From Psychrobacillus sp. FSL K6-2836 (GTDB lineage Bacteria; Bacillota; Bacilli; Bacillales_A; Planococcaceae), in NCBI RefSeq assembly GCF_038003085.1, contig NZ_JBBOOM010000001.1:3100001-3164000 (forward strand): 64,000 nt of DNA, given 5' to 3'. A program made the position numbers and the translations under genes. The number at the start of each line of letters is the position of its first letter. Position 1 is the stretch's first letter. Positions 18,622-27,212 of this stretch are shown here, one piece after another. Below the pieces are notes generated by a model, which was not told the DNA's origin, did no database searches, and saw only the letters and a list, made by a program, of their open reading frames with translations.

Positions 18622-19407
18622 ATGAGTAAAACTATTTTTATCACAGGTGCGGGTAGTGGACTTGGAAGAGGTGCTGCAATTGGACTTGCTAAGAAGGGGC
18701 ATCGTTTAATCGCTACGACAGAAAATACCGCTCAGAAAACCGATCTGTTACGAGAGGCCAACGAGTTAGGTTTAGATATGGAAATATTTAAGATGGACAT
18801 TACAAATGAACGAGACCGTGCTCAAATGGAAGATTATGATTTTGATATTTTTGTTGCTAATGCCGCTATCAATGAAGGAGGTCCACTAGGAGAGGTACCA
18901 ATGGATCGGATTCGTGCATTGTTTGAAGTAAATGTTTTCGCTACTTTAGAAACGGTGCAGATTGCTACTAAGAAATTCGTGAGTAATGGTAGTGGAAAGA
19001 TAGTATTTATGAGTTCTATTGCAGGCGTATCTGCAACACCTTATGTGGGTCCATATACTGCCACAAAGCATGCAATTGAAGGAATTGCCAAGACTCTTGA
19101 AAAAGAGTTAAAAGTGTTTGGAGTACAAGTGGCAACGGTTAATCCTGGACCATATAAAACAGGATTTAATGATAGAAGTGCGGAGGAAAAATATAAATGG
19201 TATAATGAAGAAAGCAATTTCACCAACAAGGAAGATATGCAAAAACAAGAAGAGCAGTTAAAAAACCAATTCGATCCCAAAGATATGATTGAAAAAATGA
19301 TTGAAATCATACCAGCTGACCATCATAAGTTTCGTACTATGTATCCACAAGAAACTGAAAAACAAGCTAAACAAGCTCAACAAGAACGCTGGGATATGGA
19401 AATTTAA
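18622..19407 (+). CDS. short-chain dehydrogenase/reductase
   Basis: A 261-residue classical SDR. The cofactor site GAGSGLGRG lies at the N terminus, NAA at about 86 (VANAAINEG), the catalytic Ser in FMSSIAG, and YxxxK in YTATK. The C-terminal segment (PADHHKFRTMYPQETEKQ) is charged. NAD(P)-dependent oxidation or reduction of an unknown alcohol or ketone is expected. The ATG at 18622 is preferred over that at 18616 because TAGGAGG ends only 1 nt before the latter. A terminator follows. Confidence 0.87.
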   Translation: MSKTIFITGAGSGLGRGAAIGLAKKGHRLIATTENTAQKTDLLREANELGLDMEIFKMDITNERDRAQMEDYDFDIFVANAAINEGGPLGEVPMDRIRALFEVNVFATLETVQIATKKFVSNGSGKIVFMSSIAGVSATPYVGPYTATKHAIEGIAKTLEKELKVFGVQVATVNPGPYKTGFNDRSAEEKYKWYNEESNFTNKEDMQKQEEQLKNQFDPKDMIEKMIEIIPADHHKFRTMYPQETEKQAKQAQQERWDMEI

Positions 19408-19423
19408 TATTTTTCATATAGGG

Positions 19424-19460
19424 GTAGAGCTAACCAATATACTGGTGCTCTACTTTTTTT
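19424..19460 (+). terminator. intrinsic terminator after the SDR gene
   Basis: GTAGAGC pairs with GCTCTAC, followed by seven T. Confidence 0.85.
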
Positions 19461-19579
19461 ATGTATATGTTCCGGGGTGGTCGGACGAATTGCTTCAGGA
19501 TCTCTGTATATATGGTGTAAAGGAATGAAAGTTGTTAATTTACAAAAGGGTCTAATTCATAAAGGAGAGAGTTAATGAT

Positions 19580-20041
19580 ATGAACTTATTTAAAAAGTCT
19601 GGTTGGAGCATGGTTGTTCTAGTAATGTTAGGTATTATTTTGCTAGGAGCCTGTTCGGAAGAGGAAACACCAAAAGAAACAGATACGCCAGGTAAACAAT
19701 TAGCGATCATAAAGAATTATGAACTTTCTACCAGAAATCTTGTTTTGGATGAGGTTGAATGGATAGAGGAATCGGACAAAGATAGAATTAAGGAGTTAGG
19801 GCTGGACGTGGAGAAGGACTTACCTACTGGCTTTGTGATGTATAATGAAACAAAAGAAGAATCTAGTATGAAAGTAGCCGAGGATGCAGAGTTCTTACTT
19901 GTTAATCAAGAGAATCCCTCGGAGCCTAGAGTAGTGGATGAGAAGGAATTTATCACCTACTTACTTGGTGTCAAAGGACCTTATTATGTGACAGTTGAAG
20001 ATGATGTAATAGTGAAAGTTGAAGAGAAATATATGCCATAA
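19580..20041 (+). CDS. small lipoprotein, unknown function
   Basis: A 153-residue protein with a signal peptide and lipobox LLGAC near residue 25, hence a lipid-anchored surface protein. The mature part is short and acidic (SEEETPKETDTPGKQ linker, then a compact domain). I recognise no family. GGAGAG precedes the ATG, and a strong terminator follows, so it is monocistronic. Confidence 0.75.
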   Translation: MNLFKKSGWSMVVLVMLGIILLGACSEEETPKETDTPGKQLAIIKNYELSTRNLVLDEVEWIEESDKDRIKELGLDVEKDLPTGFVMYNETKEESSMKVAEDAEFLLVNQENPSEPRVVDEKEFITYLLGVKGPYYVTVEDDVIVKVEEKYMP

Positions 20042-20049
20042 TGATGGAA

Positions 20050-20097
20050 AAGCACTCAAGTTACTGTTTAGAAACAGTAACTTGAGTGCTTTTTTTG
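20050..20097 (+). terminator. strong intrinsic terminator
   Basis: A near-20-bp stem (AAGCACTCAAGTTACTGTTT with its complement) and a T run directly after the lipoprotein gene. Confidence 0.92.
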
Positions 20098-20117
20098 TTG
20101 CAAGTGTATAGACGTTT

Positions 20118-20258
20118 AGACTATGGGCTATTTTGTGATTTTATGTGCAGTGGTAATAGTTTTAAGGGCTATATTGGTGACTTTATGGGCGATGCCGTGA
20201 TTTTTTGGCGGATAACAGCAGTTTAAAGGCTAATTCCACATTTTTATGGTCTATCTCA
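20118..20258 (+). repeat. TATGGGC-type phased repeat locus 1
   Basis: Seven degenerate copies of a unit like TTTATGGGCTAT. The GGGC core (or one-base variants) falls at 20125, 20145, 20166, 20187, 20206, 20227 and 20248, intervals of 19-21 bp. No long frame and no gene. It lies between a terminator and the oxidase cluster. Sister loci are at 47.3 and 61.1 kb. Confidence 0.8.
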
Positions 20259-20269
20259 AAATTACCATC

Positions 20270-20310
20270 GTGTTCAAAATCACAGCTACAAGTGATTTAG
20301 AACACTTTTT
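20270..20310 (+). terminator. terminator-like hairpin upstream of the oxidase cluster
   Basis: GTGTTCAAAATCAC pairs with GTGATTTAGAACAC with one mismatch and is followed by TTTTT. It lies 58 bp before the subunit IIa start; it may block read-through into the operon or be a leftover of a lost gene. Confidence 0.55.
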
Positions 20311-20367
20311 AGTATGTGTTTTATTACTAGAATAGGAGTAAGAAGAAATTCAAGGAGGGCGAAACAG

Positions 20368-20508
20368 ATGGGAATCAATAAAGAAATAAAAGTGAAAAAA
20401 CATGGGGAATCTTATAGTGGAGCATTATTTGCCTCTCTCGTCTTTGTAGGGGTACCGATTATTTTATGTATTGTTCTACTACTAGTTTTATATATAGATC
20501 GAGTTTGA
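20368..20508 (+). CDS. b(o/a)3-type cytochrome c oxidase subunit IIa
   Basis: A 46-residue protein with a charged N terminus and one transmembrane helix (about 20-43), followed 16 nt later by the subunit II gene. This is the size and position of the single-helix subunit IIa of B-family (ba3-type) haem-copper oxidases. The start at 20368 is fixed by AAGGAGGG 9 nt upstream; a longer frame from 20314 has no ribosome binding site. Confidence 0.85.
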   Translation: MGINKEIKVKKHGESYSGALFASLVFVGVPIILCIVLLLVLYIDRV

Positions 20509-20524
20509 TAGGAGGAGAAAAAGG

Positions 20525-20992
20525 ATGAAAATGCATCGTGCAGAAGAAATTTGGCTAATAATTGGCGTAGCCATTTTAGTTATTTCGATGGCAATCACGG
20601 GATATCAGGCTTTTGCTTTGGATATGGGGACACCTAGTGGACTGGAGACAATTGATCCGCAAAAGGTTGATGAAACAGCGCCTTTTGATAAACCAGGTGT
20701 TTATAAAACGGGAGACAATGAATACGAGGTCATCATGACTCTACAAATATTCTCATTCACACCTATGGATATTGAAGTCCCAGCAGGAGCAGAAGTAACT
20801 TTTATCATGACATCTAAAGATGTTGTTCATGGCTTCCAAGTAGCAAATACTAATTTAAATGCAATGGTTACACCAGGACATATACAAAGAGTAACTCAAA
20901 AGTTCGATGAACCCGGAGAATACTTAGTTTTATGTAACGAGTATTGTGGAGCTGGACATCAGATGATGAGTACTACGATTACTGTTAAATAG
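20525..20992 (+). CDS. b(o/a)3-type cytochrome c oxidase subunit II
   Basis: A 155-residue CuA subunit. One N-terminal helix (about 8-30) anchors a cupredoxin domain outside the membrane. The CuA ligands are visible as a distant His (VVHGFQ) and the C-terminal cluster CNEYCGAGHQMM (Cys, Glu, Cys, His, Met). A single helix rather than two is typical of ba3-type enzymes. It accepts electrons from cytochrome c and passes them to subunit I. It sits between subunit IIa (16 nt) and subunit I (16 nt). Confidence 0.93.
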   Translation: MKMHRAEEIWLIIGVAILVISMAITGYQAFALDMGTPSGLETIDPQKVDETAPFDKPGVYKTGDNEYEVIMTLQIFSFTPMDIEVPAGAEVTFIMTSKDVVHGFQVANTNLNAMVTPGHIQRVTQKFDEPGEYLVLCNEYCGAGHQMMSTTITVK

Positions 20993-21008
20993 GGGAAGGA
21001 GGATCATC

Positions 21009-22688
21009 ATGGAAGCAGTAGCAAAGAAAACAATGAAACAAAAAGTAAATAACGTGTTAGGAGCTAATCCTCTAGATGCACGATTTTCTCTAGCGCTTTT
21101 TATAGTAGCATTTATCGCGTTTTTTATCGGAGGAGTTTTAGGATTGCTTCAAGGTCTTAATCGCGCTGGAATATTAGAACTGCCGGCCTGGTTAAATTAC
21201 TATCAAGTATTGTCAGGTCATGGGGTACTTTTAGTTCTTGTATTTAGTACAACATTTACGGTTGGATATTTTTATGCTGCATTATCTCATACATTAGGAG
21301 GGCTACTTCCGAAGGTTAGAAAACTTGGATGGATTGGCTTTGGATCAATGGTAGTCGGGGTTGTGTTTGTTGCAACAACTATTATTATGGGTGATGCATC
21401 TGTCATGTATACGTTTTATCCACCAATGGCAGCATCTGGTTGGTTTTATGTAGGATTAGTATTTCTAGTAGTAGGTATTTGGCTATGCGCATTTGGTGCA
21501 TTCATAAATGTAGCGAACTGGAGAAAGAACCATAAAGGACAGCATATTCCTTTGCTTGCATTCTTTGCAGTTGGCGTATTTGTACTTTTGTTCTTCGGTA
21601 GTATCGGTGTAACAATTGAAGTTTTAATGATTATTCCTTGGGCGTTTGGTTGGACGGATACGATTAATGTGCTGTTAAGTCGTACGCTATTCTGGAGCTT
21701 TGGACATACATTAGTAAACATTTGGTACCTTACTGCTGTATCTACTTGGTATATTGCTGTACCGAAAATTATCGGCGGAAGACAATGGAGTGACACGCTT
21801 ACTCGACTGGTTGTAATACTATTAGTAGTTTTAAATATTACTGGTGGATTCCATCATCAAATTGTCGATCCAGGAATCACAGAAGGTATTAAATTCATGC
21901 ATGTATTTATGAGTCTATCTATCGGATTTCCTTCCTTAATGACAGCATTTGCAATGTTTGCGATATTTGAACGTTCAGGTAGAAAGAAAGGCGCGAAAGG
22001 TCTGTTAGGTTGGATAAAAAAATTACCATGGGGCGATGTTCGATTCCTAGCGCCAATGATTGCGATGATCGCTTTTATACCTGCTGGGGCAGGGGGTATC
22101 GCACAAACAAATAACCAACTGAACACCGTTGTACACAATTCAATGTGGGTTGTAGGTCACTTCCACTTAACTCTAGGCGTTACAGTTGTATTATCATTCT
22201 TTGGAGTTGCTTACTGGTTGATACCTCATTTAACCGGACGTATTCTAACTCCTCGAATAAATAAATTAGGGATTATTCAAACATTAGTTTGGACAATGGG
22301 TATGGCACTAATGTCTGGGGCTATGCACTATGTTGGCCTATTTGGTTCTCCAAGAAGAACTTCTTATACAACTTATGGAGATAATGCGACAGCATTAGGA
22401 TGGGATCCTTACCTGTTGCTGCTAGCAGTTGGTGGTACATTGTTAATGGTTGGTGTCGTGCTAATGGTCTACATCGCATTCAATCTAATGTTCTTTGCAC
22501 CAAAAGGACAAACGGAATTCCAAATCGCGGAGCCAGAGGAAAATGCTGCGCCAACACCGAAATGGACAGAACGTTGGACATTATGGATTGTCCTAATGAT
22601 TTTAATAGTTTCCATGGCATACGTAATACCAGTTGTCGATATGATCGTAAACGCACCACCAGGCTCACCACCATTTAGAACTTGGTAA
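21009..22688 (+). CDS. b(o/a)3-type cytochrome c oxidase subunit I
   Basis: A 559-residue catalytic subunit with about 13 helices. Haem and CuB ligands can be placed: YQVLSGHGVLLV (low-spin haem His), LFWSFGHTLVNIWYL (CuB His with cross-linked Tyr in the GHxxVxxxY form), GGFHHQIVDPG (two CuB His) and VVGHFHLTLG (two haem His). The enzyme reduces oxygen to water and pumps protons, with high oxygen affinity in this family. The neighbouring SCO and CtaG-like genes fit copper-centre assembly. Confidence 0.94.
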   Translation: MEAVAKKTMKQKVNNVLGANPLDARFSLALFIVAFIAFFIGGVLGLLQGLNRAGILELPAWLNYYQVLSGHGVLLVLVFSTTFTVGYFYAALSHTLGGLLPKVRKLGWIGFGSMVVGVVFVATTIIMGDASVMYTFYPPMAASGWFYVGLVFLVVGIWLCAFGAFINVANWRKNHKGQHIPLLAFFAVGVFVLLFFGSIGVTIEVLMIIPWAFGWTDTINVLLSRTLFWSFGHTLVNIWYLTAVSTWYIAVPKIIGGRQWSDTLTRLVVILLVVLNITGGFHHQIVDPGITEGIKFMHVFMSLSIGFPSLMTAFAMFAIFERSGRKKGAKGLLGWIKKLPWGDVRFLAPMIAMIAFIPAGAGGIAQTNNQLNTVVHNSMWVVGHFHLTLGVTVVLSFFGVAYWLIPHLTGRILTPRINKLGIIQTLVWTMGMALMSGAMHYVGLFGSPRRTSYTTYGDNATALGWDPYLLLLAVGGTLLMVGVVLMVYIAFNLMFFAPKGQTEFQIAEPEENAAPTPKWTERWTLWIVLMILIVSMAYVIPVVDMIVNAPPGSPPFRTW

Positions 22689-22753
22689 AAAGAAGTGGAG
22701 ATAGTCTTTGAAGGCTATCTTTTTCTTTAATAAAACATGAGGTTGTGATTGTT

Positions 22754-23386
22754 ATGAAGAACAAACAATACAATTCAATAGCAATCCTTGTTGTCCTATT
22801 ATTCGGAGCAATTTTATTTTATATCGGAACAGACGGATTTACTGCATATACAGTGGAAACTGCTCGGGTGAATAAATTAATGGAGGAAAACCCAGTTTTT
22901 CCTGGAGTCACACTAGAGGATAGTAAAGAAAGAGTCTATTCCTTTTCAGAGTTCGAGGGAAAATATGTGATGCTGACATTTATATATACTGCCTGCTCGG
23001 ACGTTTGTCCACAATTAGAATTCAATTTAGCTGAGGTTTATAAGCAAATTCAACCCAAGTATATAGGTAAGGATATCGTCTTTTTAAGTATTAGCTTTGA
23101 TCCAAAGAATGATGATCCGGCAACTCTTGAGAAGTATCGCTATTATTTTGATAGCGATGGTGAAACATGGAGAATGGCGAGAATCTCAGACCAACGAGAG
23201 TTAGAAGGATTACTGAAAGAATTTGGAGTGACTGTTATCCCTGATGAAAATGGCAACTTCCAGCATAATTCGGCATTCTATTTAGTAGATCCAAATGGTA
23301 TTTTAATAGAAGTTATGGACTATGAAAAAGTCGAAATTGCAGCGAATAAAGTAAATTCCATTCTCGATTCGAAAGTGGGGGAGTAG
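22754..23386 (+). CDS. SCO1/SenC family copper chaperone
   Basis: A 210-residue thioredoxin-fold protein anchored by one N-terminal helix. The copper ligands are the CxxxC in YTACSDVCPQL and the distant His in FQHNSAFYLVDP. SCO proteins deliver copper to the CuA site of cytochrome oxidase; its place directly after the oxidase subunits supports that role. The ATG at 22754 is preferred to the GTG at 22745, as GAGG lies about 11 nt upstream. Confidence 0.9.
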   Translation: MKNKQYNSIAILVVLLFGAILFYIGTDGFTAYTVETARVNKLMEENPVFPGVTLEDSKERVYSFSEFEGKYVMLTFIYTACSDVCPQLEFNLAEVYKQIQPKYIGKDIVFLSISFDPKNDDPATLEKYRYYFDSDGETWRMARISDQRELEGLLKEFGVTVIPDENGNFQHNSAFYLVDPNGILIEVMDYEKVEIAANKVNSILDSKVGE

Positions 23387-23387
23387 C

Positions 23388-23936
23388 TTGAAATACGGAC
23401 TAGTCCTATATATTTTCTTAATGCTACCGCCTGTTGCCAATTTAGCAGAATCAGTTATGGCTATTCATATGCATATGCAGATGACGTTGCTTGTTGTCGT
23501 TGGTGTACTGATGGCTCCATTTTTTCAAACACGATTTCGTAGATTATTTGAAAAATGGAATAGCAATGGTGTACCGGGTATTCTATTGTTTATGGTGATA
23601 CTCGGATACTGGCTGCTTCCGAGAACAATGGATGAAGCACTGTCGATACCCGCAGTCGAGCTATTTAAATTTATAAGCTTACCATTTTTTGCTGGAGTTC
23701 CATTGCGAGATAGCTGGGGAAAACTAAGCAATATAGGAAAAAATATTATGTATGTTTTGGTAAGTGTAATTTTCGGAGTCATGGCATGGTTATACATCGC
23801 ATCACCCGTTCAGCTATGCAATAATTATTTAATCATCGAACAAAAGACACTAGGCTGGGGTTTTGTATTTTTTGCAGTCAGTATTATGATTTACTTCATC
23901 TCAACTCTAATAATTGACCCTTTAGATTATGAATAA
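23388..23936 (+). CDS. CtaG/DUF1404-like membrane protein of the oxidase cluster
   Basis: A 182-residue protein with five predicted helices. The first helices contain a His-rich patch (ESVMAIHMHMQMTLLV) like the haem- or copper-binding helices of CtaG-type assembly factors. It starts with TTG one nucleotide after the SCO stop codon, inside a GGGGGAG context, so it is translationally coupled to SCO. A role in oxidase maturation is inferred from context; family assignment is tentative. Confidence 0.65.
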   Translation: MKYGLVLYIFLMLPPVANLAESVMAIHMHMQMTLLVVVGVLMAPFFQTRFRRLFEKWNSNGVPGILLFMVILGYWLLPRTMDEALSIPAVELFKFISLPFFAGVPLRDSWGKLSNIGKNIMYVLVSVIFGVMAWLYIASPVQLCNNYLIIEQKTLGWGFVFFAVSIMIYFISTLIIDPLDYE

Positions 23937-23940
23937 AAAC

Positions 23941-23976
23941 GTGGACGATTTGTTTATCGAATTGTCCACTTTTTAT
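23941..23976 (+). terminator. intrinsic terminator of the oxidase operon
   Basis: GTGGAC pairs with GTCCAC across an A/T-rich loop, followed by TTTTTA. Confidence 0.75.
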
Positions 23977-23987
23977 ATTGTATTGGT

Positions 23988-24625
23988 ATTCGAGAGAGCT
24001 TGTGAGCTATCCGAGAGAGATCGGGGCTTATGCGAGAGAGATTATGGGCTTTACGAGAGAGCTAATCGCATACGAGAGACATCGGGGTTTATGCGAGAGA
24101 GATCATGGGCTTTACGAGAGAGCTAATCGTATACGAAAGACATCGGGCGTTATGCGAGAGAGATTATGGGCTTTACGAGAGAGCTAACCGCATACGAGAG
24201 ACATCGGGGTTTATGCGAGAGAGATTATGAGCTTTGCGAGAGAGATCAAGGGTTTTACGAGAGAGCTAATCGTATACGAGAGAGATCGGGGCTTATGCGA
24301 GAGAGATTATGGGCTTTACGAGAGAGCTAATCGCATACGAGAGACATCGGGGTTTATGCGAGAGAGATCATGGGCTTTACGAGAGAGCTAATCGTATACG
24401 AAAGACATCGGGCTTTATGCGAGAGAGATTATGGGCTTTACGAGAGAGCTAATCGCATACGAGAGGCATTAGGGTTTATGCGAGAGAGATTATGAGCTTT
24501 ACGAGAGAGCCAATCGCATACGAGAGACATCGGGGTTTATACGAGAGAGCCAATCGTATACGAGAGGCATTAGGGTTTATGTGAGAGAGATTATGAGCTT
24601 TACGAGAGAGATCAAGGTACGAGAG
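23988..24625. repeat. CGAGAG-type phased repeat array, about 61-bp period
   Basis: About 640 bp of head-to-tail units. Core-to-core distances run 21, 21, 19 bp, giving a 60-61-bp higher-order unit with about ten copies (for example CATACGAGAGACATCGGGG at about 24069, 24190 and 24333, with variants between). The period is not a multiple of three. It fills the gap between the oxidase operon and the convergent DUF59 gene. Arginine/glutamate-rich frames across it are artefacts. Confidence 0.92.
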
Positions 24626-24709
24626 AGCCTAGCGTCTAAGAACCCTGTTGTGCTTCCGTATGGACTTGCGATTCATCCACTTTAATTCATTTTATTCAAG
24701 CACAAAAAA

Positions 24710-24734
24710 AGACTTGCTCATCAAGAACAAGTCT
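24710..24734 (-). terminator. intrinsic terminator for the minus-strand DUF59 operon
   Basis: AGACTTG and CAAGTCT form the stem; on the minus strand it is followed by seven T. Confidence 0.8.
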
Positions 24735-24747
24735 TATCAAACTACCT

Positions 24748-25041
24748 TTACAACAGCTCCTTCGCTCGGTCACTCATATTAGTTGGACTCCATTCTGGCT
24801 CCCAAACAAGATTTACTTCAACTTCTCCAATATCCTCTAGATGACTAACTCGGTGCTTAACCCCATTGGTAATACTGTCATGCATTGGACAACCAGGGGT
24901 AGTGAGCGTCATAGTAATTATCACATTGTTATTTTCATCAGAACTTACTTCGTAAACTAGCCCTAAATCCACAATATTAATCCCTAATTCTGGATCGACT
25001 ACATCATATAATGATTGTTCTACTATTTCCTCATAAGACAT
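24748..25041 (-). CDS. metal-sulfur cluster assembly factor, DUF59/MIP18 family (SufT/PaaD-like)
   Basis: A 97-residue single-domain protein with the family core DPELGINIVDLGLVY and TTPGCPM, whose Cys is the proposed Fe-S ligand. DUF59 proteins help mature Fe-S enzymes. It is the last gene of a minus-strand group with a polytopic membrane protein and two DUF2249 proteins, preceded by a GTGA palindrome, so a role in making Fe-S proteins under low oxygen or nitrogen-oxide conditions is plausible but inferred. Confidence 0.85.
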   Translation of the reverse strand: MSYEEIVEQSLYDVVDPELGINIVDLGLVYEVSSDENNNVIITMTLTTPGCPMHDSITNGVKHRVSHLEDIGEVEVNLVWEPEWSPTNMSDRAKELL

Positions 25042-25061
25042 ACTAAGAACTCCCTTCCTTA

Positions 25062-26315
25062 CTATTTAAATAGAATACGAATGATGGAAATTGCATAGAA
25101 AAAGGATGTTGCAGTCAGTAACACTTGGAAAGTCAAAACGACTAAACTGATTTGTAATAATGCTCCGGCAGTCAATCCGCTAATACTAACTACAAACAAA
25201 CTAAATAATACGACGCTCATCTTTTCGTCAATCATATCCTTCATTGTCGGAACTTTTTCTTTACCGATTTTATCTGCGTATTTATGTGTCCACCAAAGAA
25301 ACGGTACAATTTTATACAAATATCCTAAAATACTAAATATAATCCAGCTCATTACGTATAGAAATATTAGCCAGCTCCAAATAGACGGATCGTTTATTCC
25401 TATCAGACTGAGTATTAAAGCAAGAAAATGTGTTACTAAACCGTTCCCTATCGCAATAATCGAAAACACAAAAGGCTTATCTAGTTTTTTCTTTAAGCTT
25501 TTATGTAGAATTTCTCTCATATCTAATACAAAAAAGCAAAACCCTACAAAAAGAAATAGCCAACCAATTTTAGTTAGTGCAGCAAACTCAACCCAAAAGG
25601 AAACGATGAGTATAAGTAATCCGAATACATAAGTTGAGAAGGAAAGGCTGGTCCATTTCAATGAAAACCCATGTGATAGGCTGAACATAGGCACTAATTT
25701 ATAAGAAAAACCGAATATTAAAAGTGTAAACCATCCAGCTACACCTAACGTTATATGGGAATAGAGAATTGTATTGTGACTTTCTATTCCTCCGTAAGCA
25801 ATATTCCAAGCTAGTAAAAACCCTGCCAAGATAGTGAGTGCAAAACTCGAAATAGCCGCAATAACAAAAAGTGAAATCATATTTCGCTTTTTCTGTTTAC
25901 CTATAGTCATTGCCATTTGGAAGATGAATAAGGTAATGCCAATGATTGTCAGAATCCCTCCATAAAATGCGTGGCTAGGCTGAAATCCAAGAAGGAGGGT
26001 AAGGCTAGTTATTCCAACAACTGTAATTATAAATTGGAGATATCCCAATTTTTGATTCCAAATTGGGGTTAAAAATGCAACGGGAACTAACTGATACATT
26101 GCCCCCATAGCTATCATTACTGCAAAGCCGAGCAATAGGAAATGTGCGCCCATCCACAAACTTGGAAGTCGAAATTGACTTGATACTAACAAATCACTAT
26201 TCAGTAAAAGAACACCCTGTGCTACAACAAAAGCTATTAACGCATATAAGATAAACGCTAATGGAAGTTTAATATTTGTGTCGGATTTTAAACTTGTAGA
26301 ATTCAAATTACTCAC
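25062..26315 (-). CDS. polytopic membrane protein, NnrS/haem-copper-oxidase-subunit-I-like
   Basis: About 417 residues with roughly twelve hydrophobic helices. Several helices carry single His (WMGAHFLLLG, TILYSHITLG, LVTHFLALI, LWWTHKYAD), as in NnrS-type or oxidase-subunit-I-like proteins that bind haem. The longer open frame begins 72 nt upstream inside the DUF2249 gene. A GTG at 26315 overlapping the upstream stop (GTGAGTAA) is a better start and implies coupling. Linkage to DUF2249 and DUF59 genes and a GTGA box suggests a role in anaerobic or nitric-oxide physiology; the exact function is unknown. Confidence 0.65.
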   Translation of the reverse strand: MSNLNSTSLKSDTNIKLPLAFILYALIAFVVAQGVLLLNSDLLVSSQFRLPSLWMGAHFLLLGFAVMIAMGAMYQLVPVAFLTPIWNQKLGYLQFIITVVGITSLTLLLGFQPSHAFYGGILTIIGITLFIFQMAMTIGKQKKRNMISLFVIAAISSFALTILAGFLLAWNIAYGGIESHNTILYSHITLGVAGWFTLLIFGFSYKLVPMFSLSHGFSLKWTSLSFSTYVFGLLILIVSFWVEFAALTKIGWLFLFVGFCFFVLDMREILHKSLKKKLDKPFVFSIIAIGNGLVTHFLALILSLIGINDPSIWSWLIFLYVMSWIIFSILGYLYKIVPFLWWTHKYADKIGKEKVPTMKDMIDEKMSVVLFSLFVVSISGLTAGALLQISLVVLTFQVLLTATSFFYAISIIRILFK

Positions 26316-26523
26316 CAGACTTTGTAATTGTAATTTTAAAGCTACCATCTTCAAGAGCTTCGGTATTATGCAAATAACCAAGCCCATTTAACTCTTCGTA
26401 TAAAAACATGGGTCTACGGTCGTTTATAATGGTAATTGTTTCACCAGCATCCATGTTTTCTAGCTTTGTTAATGTGCGCATCATTGGATGTGGAGGTTCT
26501 AACCCGCGATTATCAAGAATCAC
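26308..26523 (-). CDS. DUF2249 domain protein (a)
   Basis: A 71-residue protein with the DUF2249/SirA-like opening LDNRGLEPPHPMMRTLTKLENM and a beta-alpha-beta layout. Its start overlaps the upstream DUF2249 gene by 11 nt and its stop overlaps the membrane protein start by 8 nt, so the three are coupled. DUF2249 proteins often accompany nitrite/nitric-oxide and oxidase genes; the biochemical role is unknown. Confidence 0.75.
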   Translation of the reverse strand: MILDNRGLEPPHPMMRTLTKLENMDAGETITIINDRRPMFLYEELNGLGYLHNTEALEDGSFKITITKSGE

Positions 26524-26767
26524 TGTTCTCCACTTCTTTCTGTATATAAGTAACCTGCCAATGTTTTTTCTCTAACTTAATCACTTCGTAAATGAATCCT
26601 TTTTTACTTAATAGCTTGTGCAATGGTAACGGGTTGAATGGTGCATGTAGTACTAAAGCTTGACCGGGCTCCAACTGTTTAATTGCTCCCATGATCTTGT
26701 CAAAAGGCTCTTTTTTTAGTAATAAATCCTCTCTAACGTCTAACTCTACAATCGTTTGCAAATACAT
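26513..26767 (-). CDS. DUF2249 domain protein (b)
   Basis: An 84-residue protein and first gene of the minus-strand operon, with the DUF2249 pattern LDVREDLLLKKEPFDKIMGAIKQLEPGQALVLHAPFNPLPL. A good AAAGGTGGG site precedes the ATG. A GTGA-type palindrome lies 57 bp upstream, so the operon is a probable target of the Crp/Fnr-type regulator encoded at 29.2-29.9 kb. Confidence 0.78.
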   Translation of the reverse strand: MYLQTIVELDVREDLLLKKEPFDKIMGAIKQLEPGQALVLHAPFNPLPLHKLLSKKGFIYEVIKLEKKHWQVTYIQKEVENSDS

Positions 26768-26823
26768 AAGTATCCCACCTTTTTATTGTTATCTATATGA
26801 TAATCGTTTTCAATTACAAACGT

Positions 26824-26839
26824 AGTGACGTACATCACT
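26824..26839. promoter_or_regulatory. Crp/Fnr-type box upstream of the DUF2249 operon
   Basis: AGTGA-N6-TCACT, a symmetric match to the Fnr/Crp-family consensus TGTGA-N6-TCACA. The nearby regulator has the ExxSR recognition helix expected to read GTGA. Confidence 0.7.
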
Positions 26840-27051
26840 TTATGCAAAAAGCCTAATTCTGCGAGTATATATTTTATTATTAAGGAAGGTATTAGATGGT
26901 CTTAGTAGAATGTAATAAAAGAAATGAACTAGTAAAAGCAGAGGGGAGTCCATATTTGTTGTCATGAATGGTGAGGATGTTATAAGTTATTTTTGTTTTA
27001 ATAGAGTAGATAAAGAAAAAATTGATATAGGCTGAATGATTTAAAAATGCC

Positions 27052-27132
27052 AAGTATGACCTGAAAGTACATTCCTATGAACTGAACATTCAGGAGCATT
27101 TATTTCTCAATTTAGTAGATAAAGGAATATGA
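27052..27132 (+). pseudogene. decayed coding fragment
   Basis: A 26-codon stop-free stretch (KYDLKVHSYELN...LNLVDKGI) with protein-like composition, no start codon or ribosome binding site, and stops immediately after. The surrounding 26.87-27.19 kb holds no intact gene. It looks like debris of a lost gene of unknown family. Confidence 0.35.
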
Positions 27133-27212
27133 AGGGTTTAATGATTTGATGTCGAAGTAGTTATGGGAGCATAATATTTCTTGTTCCTGTAATGACGAAA
27201 GGAGATGCGAGT

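Noticed and set aside
20270-20305. Fnr-type box upstream of the oxidase operon
   Set aside because: The half-sites GTGTTC...TCAC and GTGAT...ACAC do not have the 6-bp spacing; the sequence is better explained as a terminator hairpin.
23988-24625. Possible CRISPR array
   Set aside because: The conserved part is only 6-8 bp, there are no unique spacers of constant length, units are degenerate throughout and no cas genes are present.
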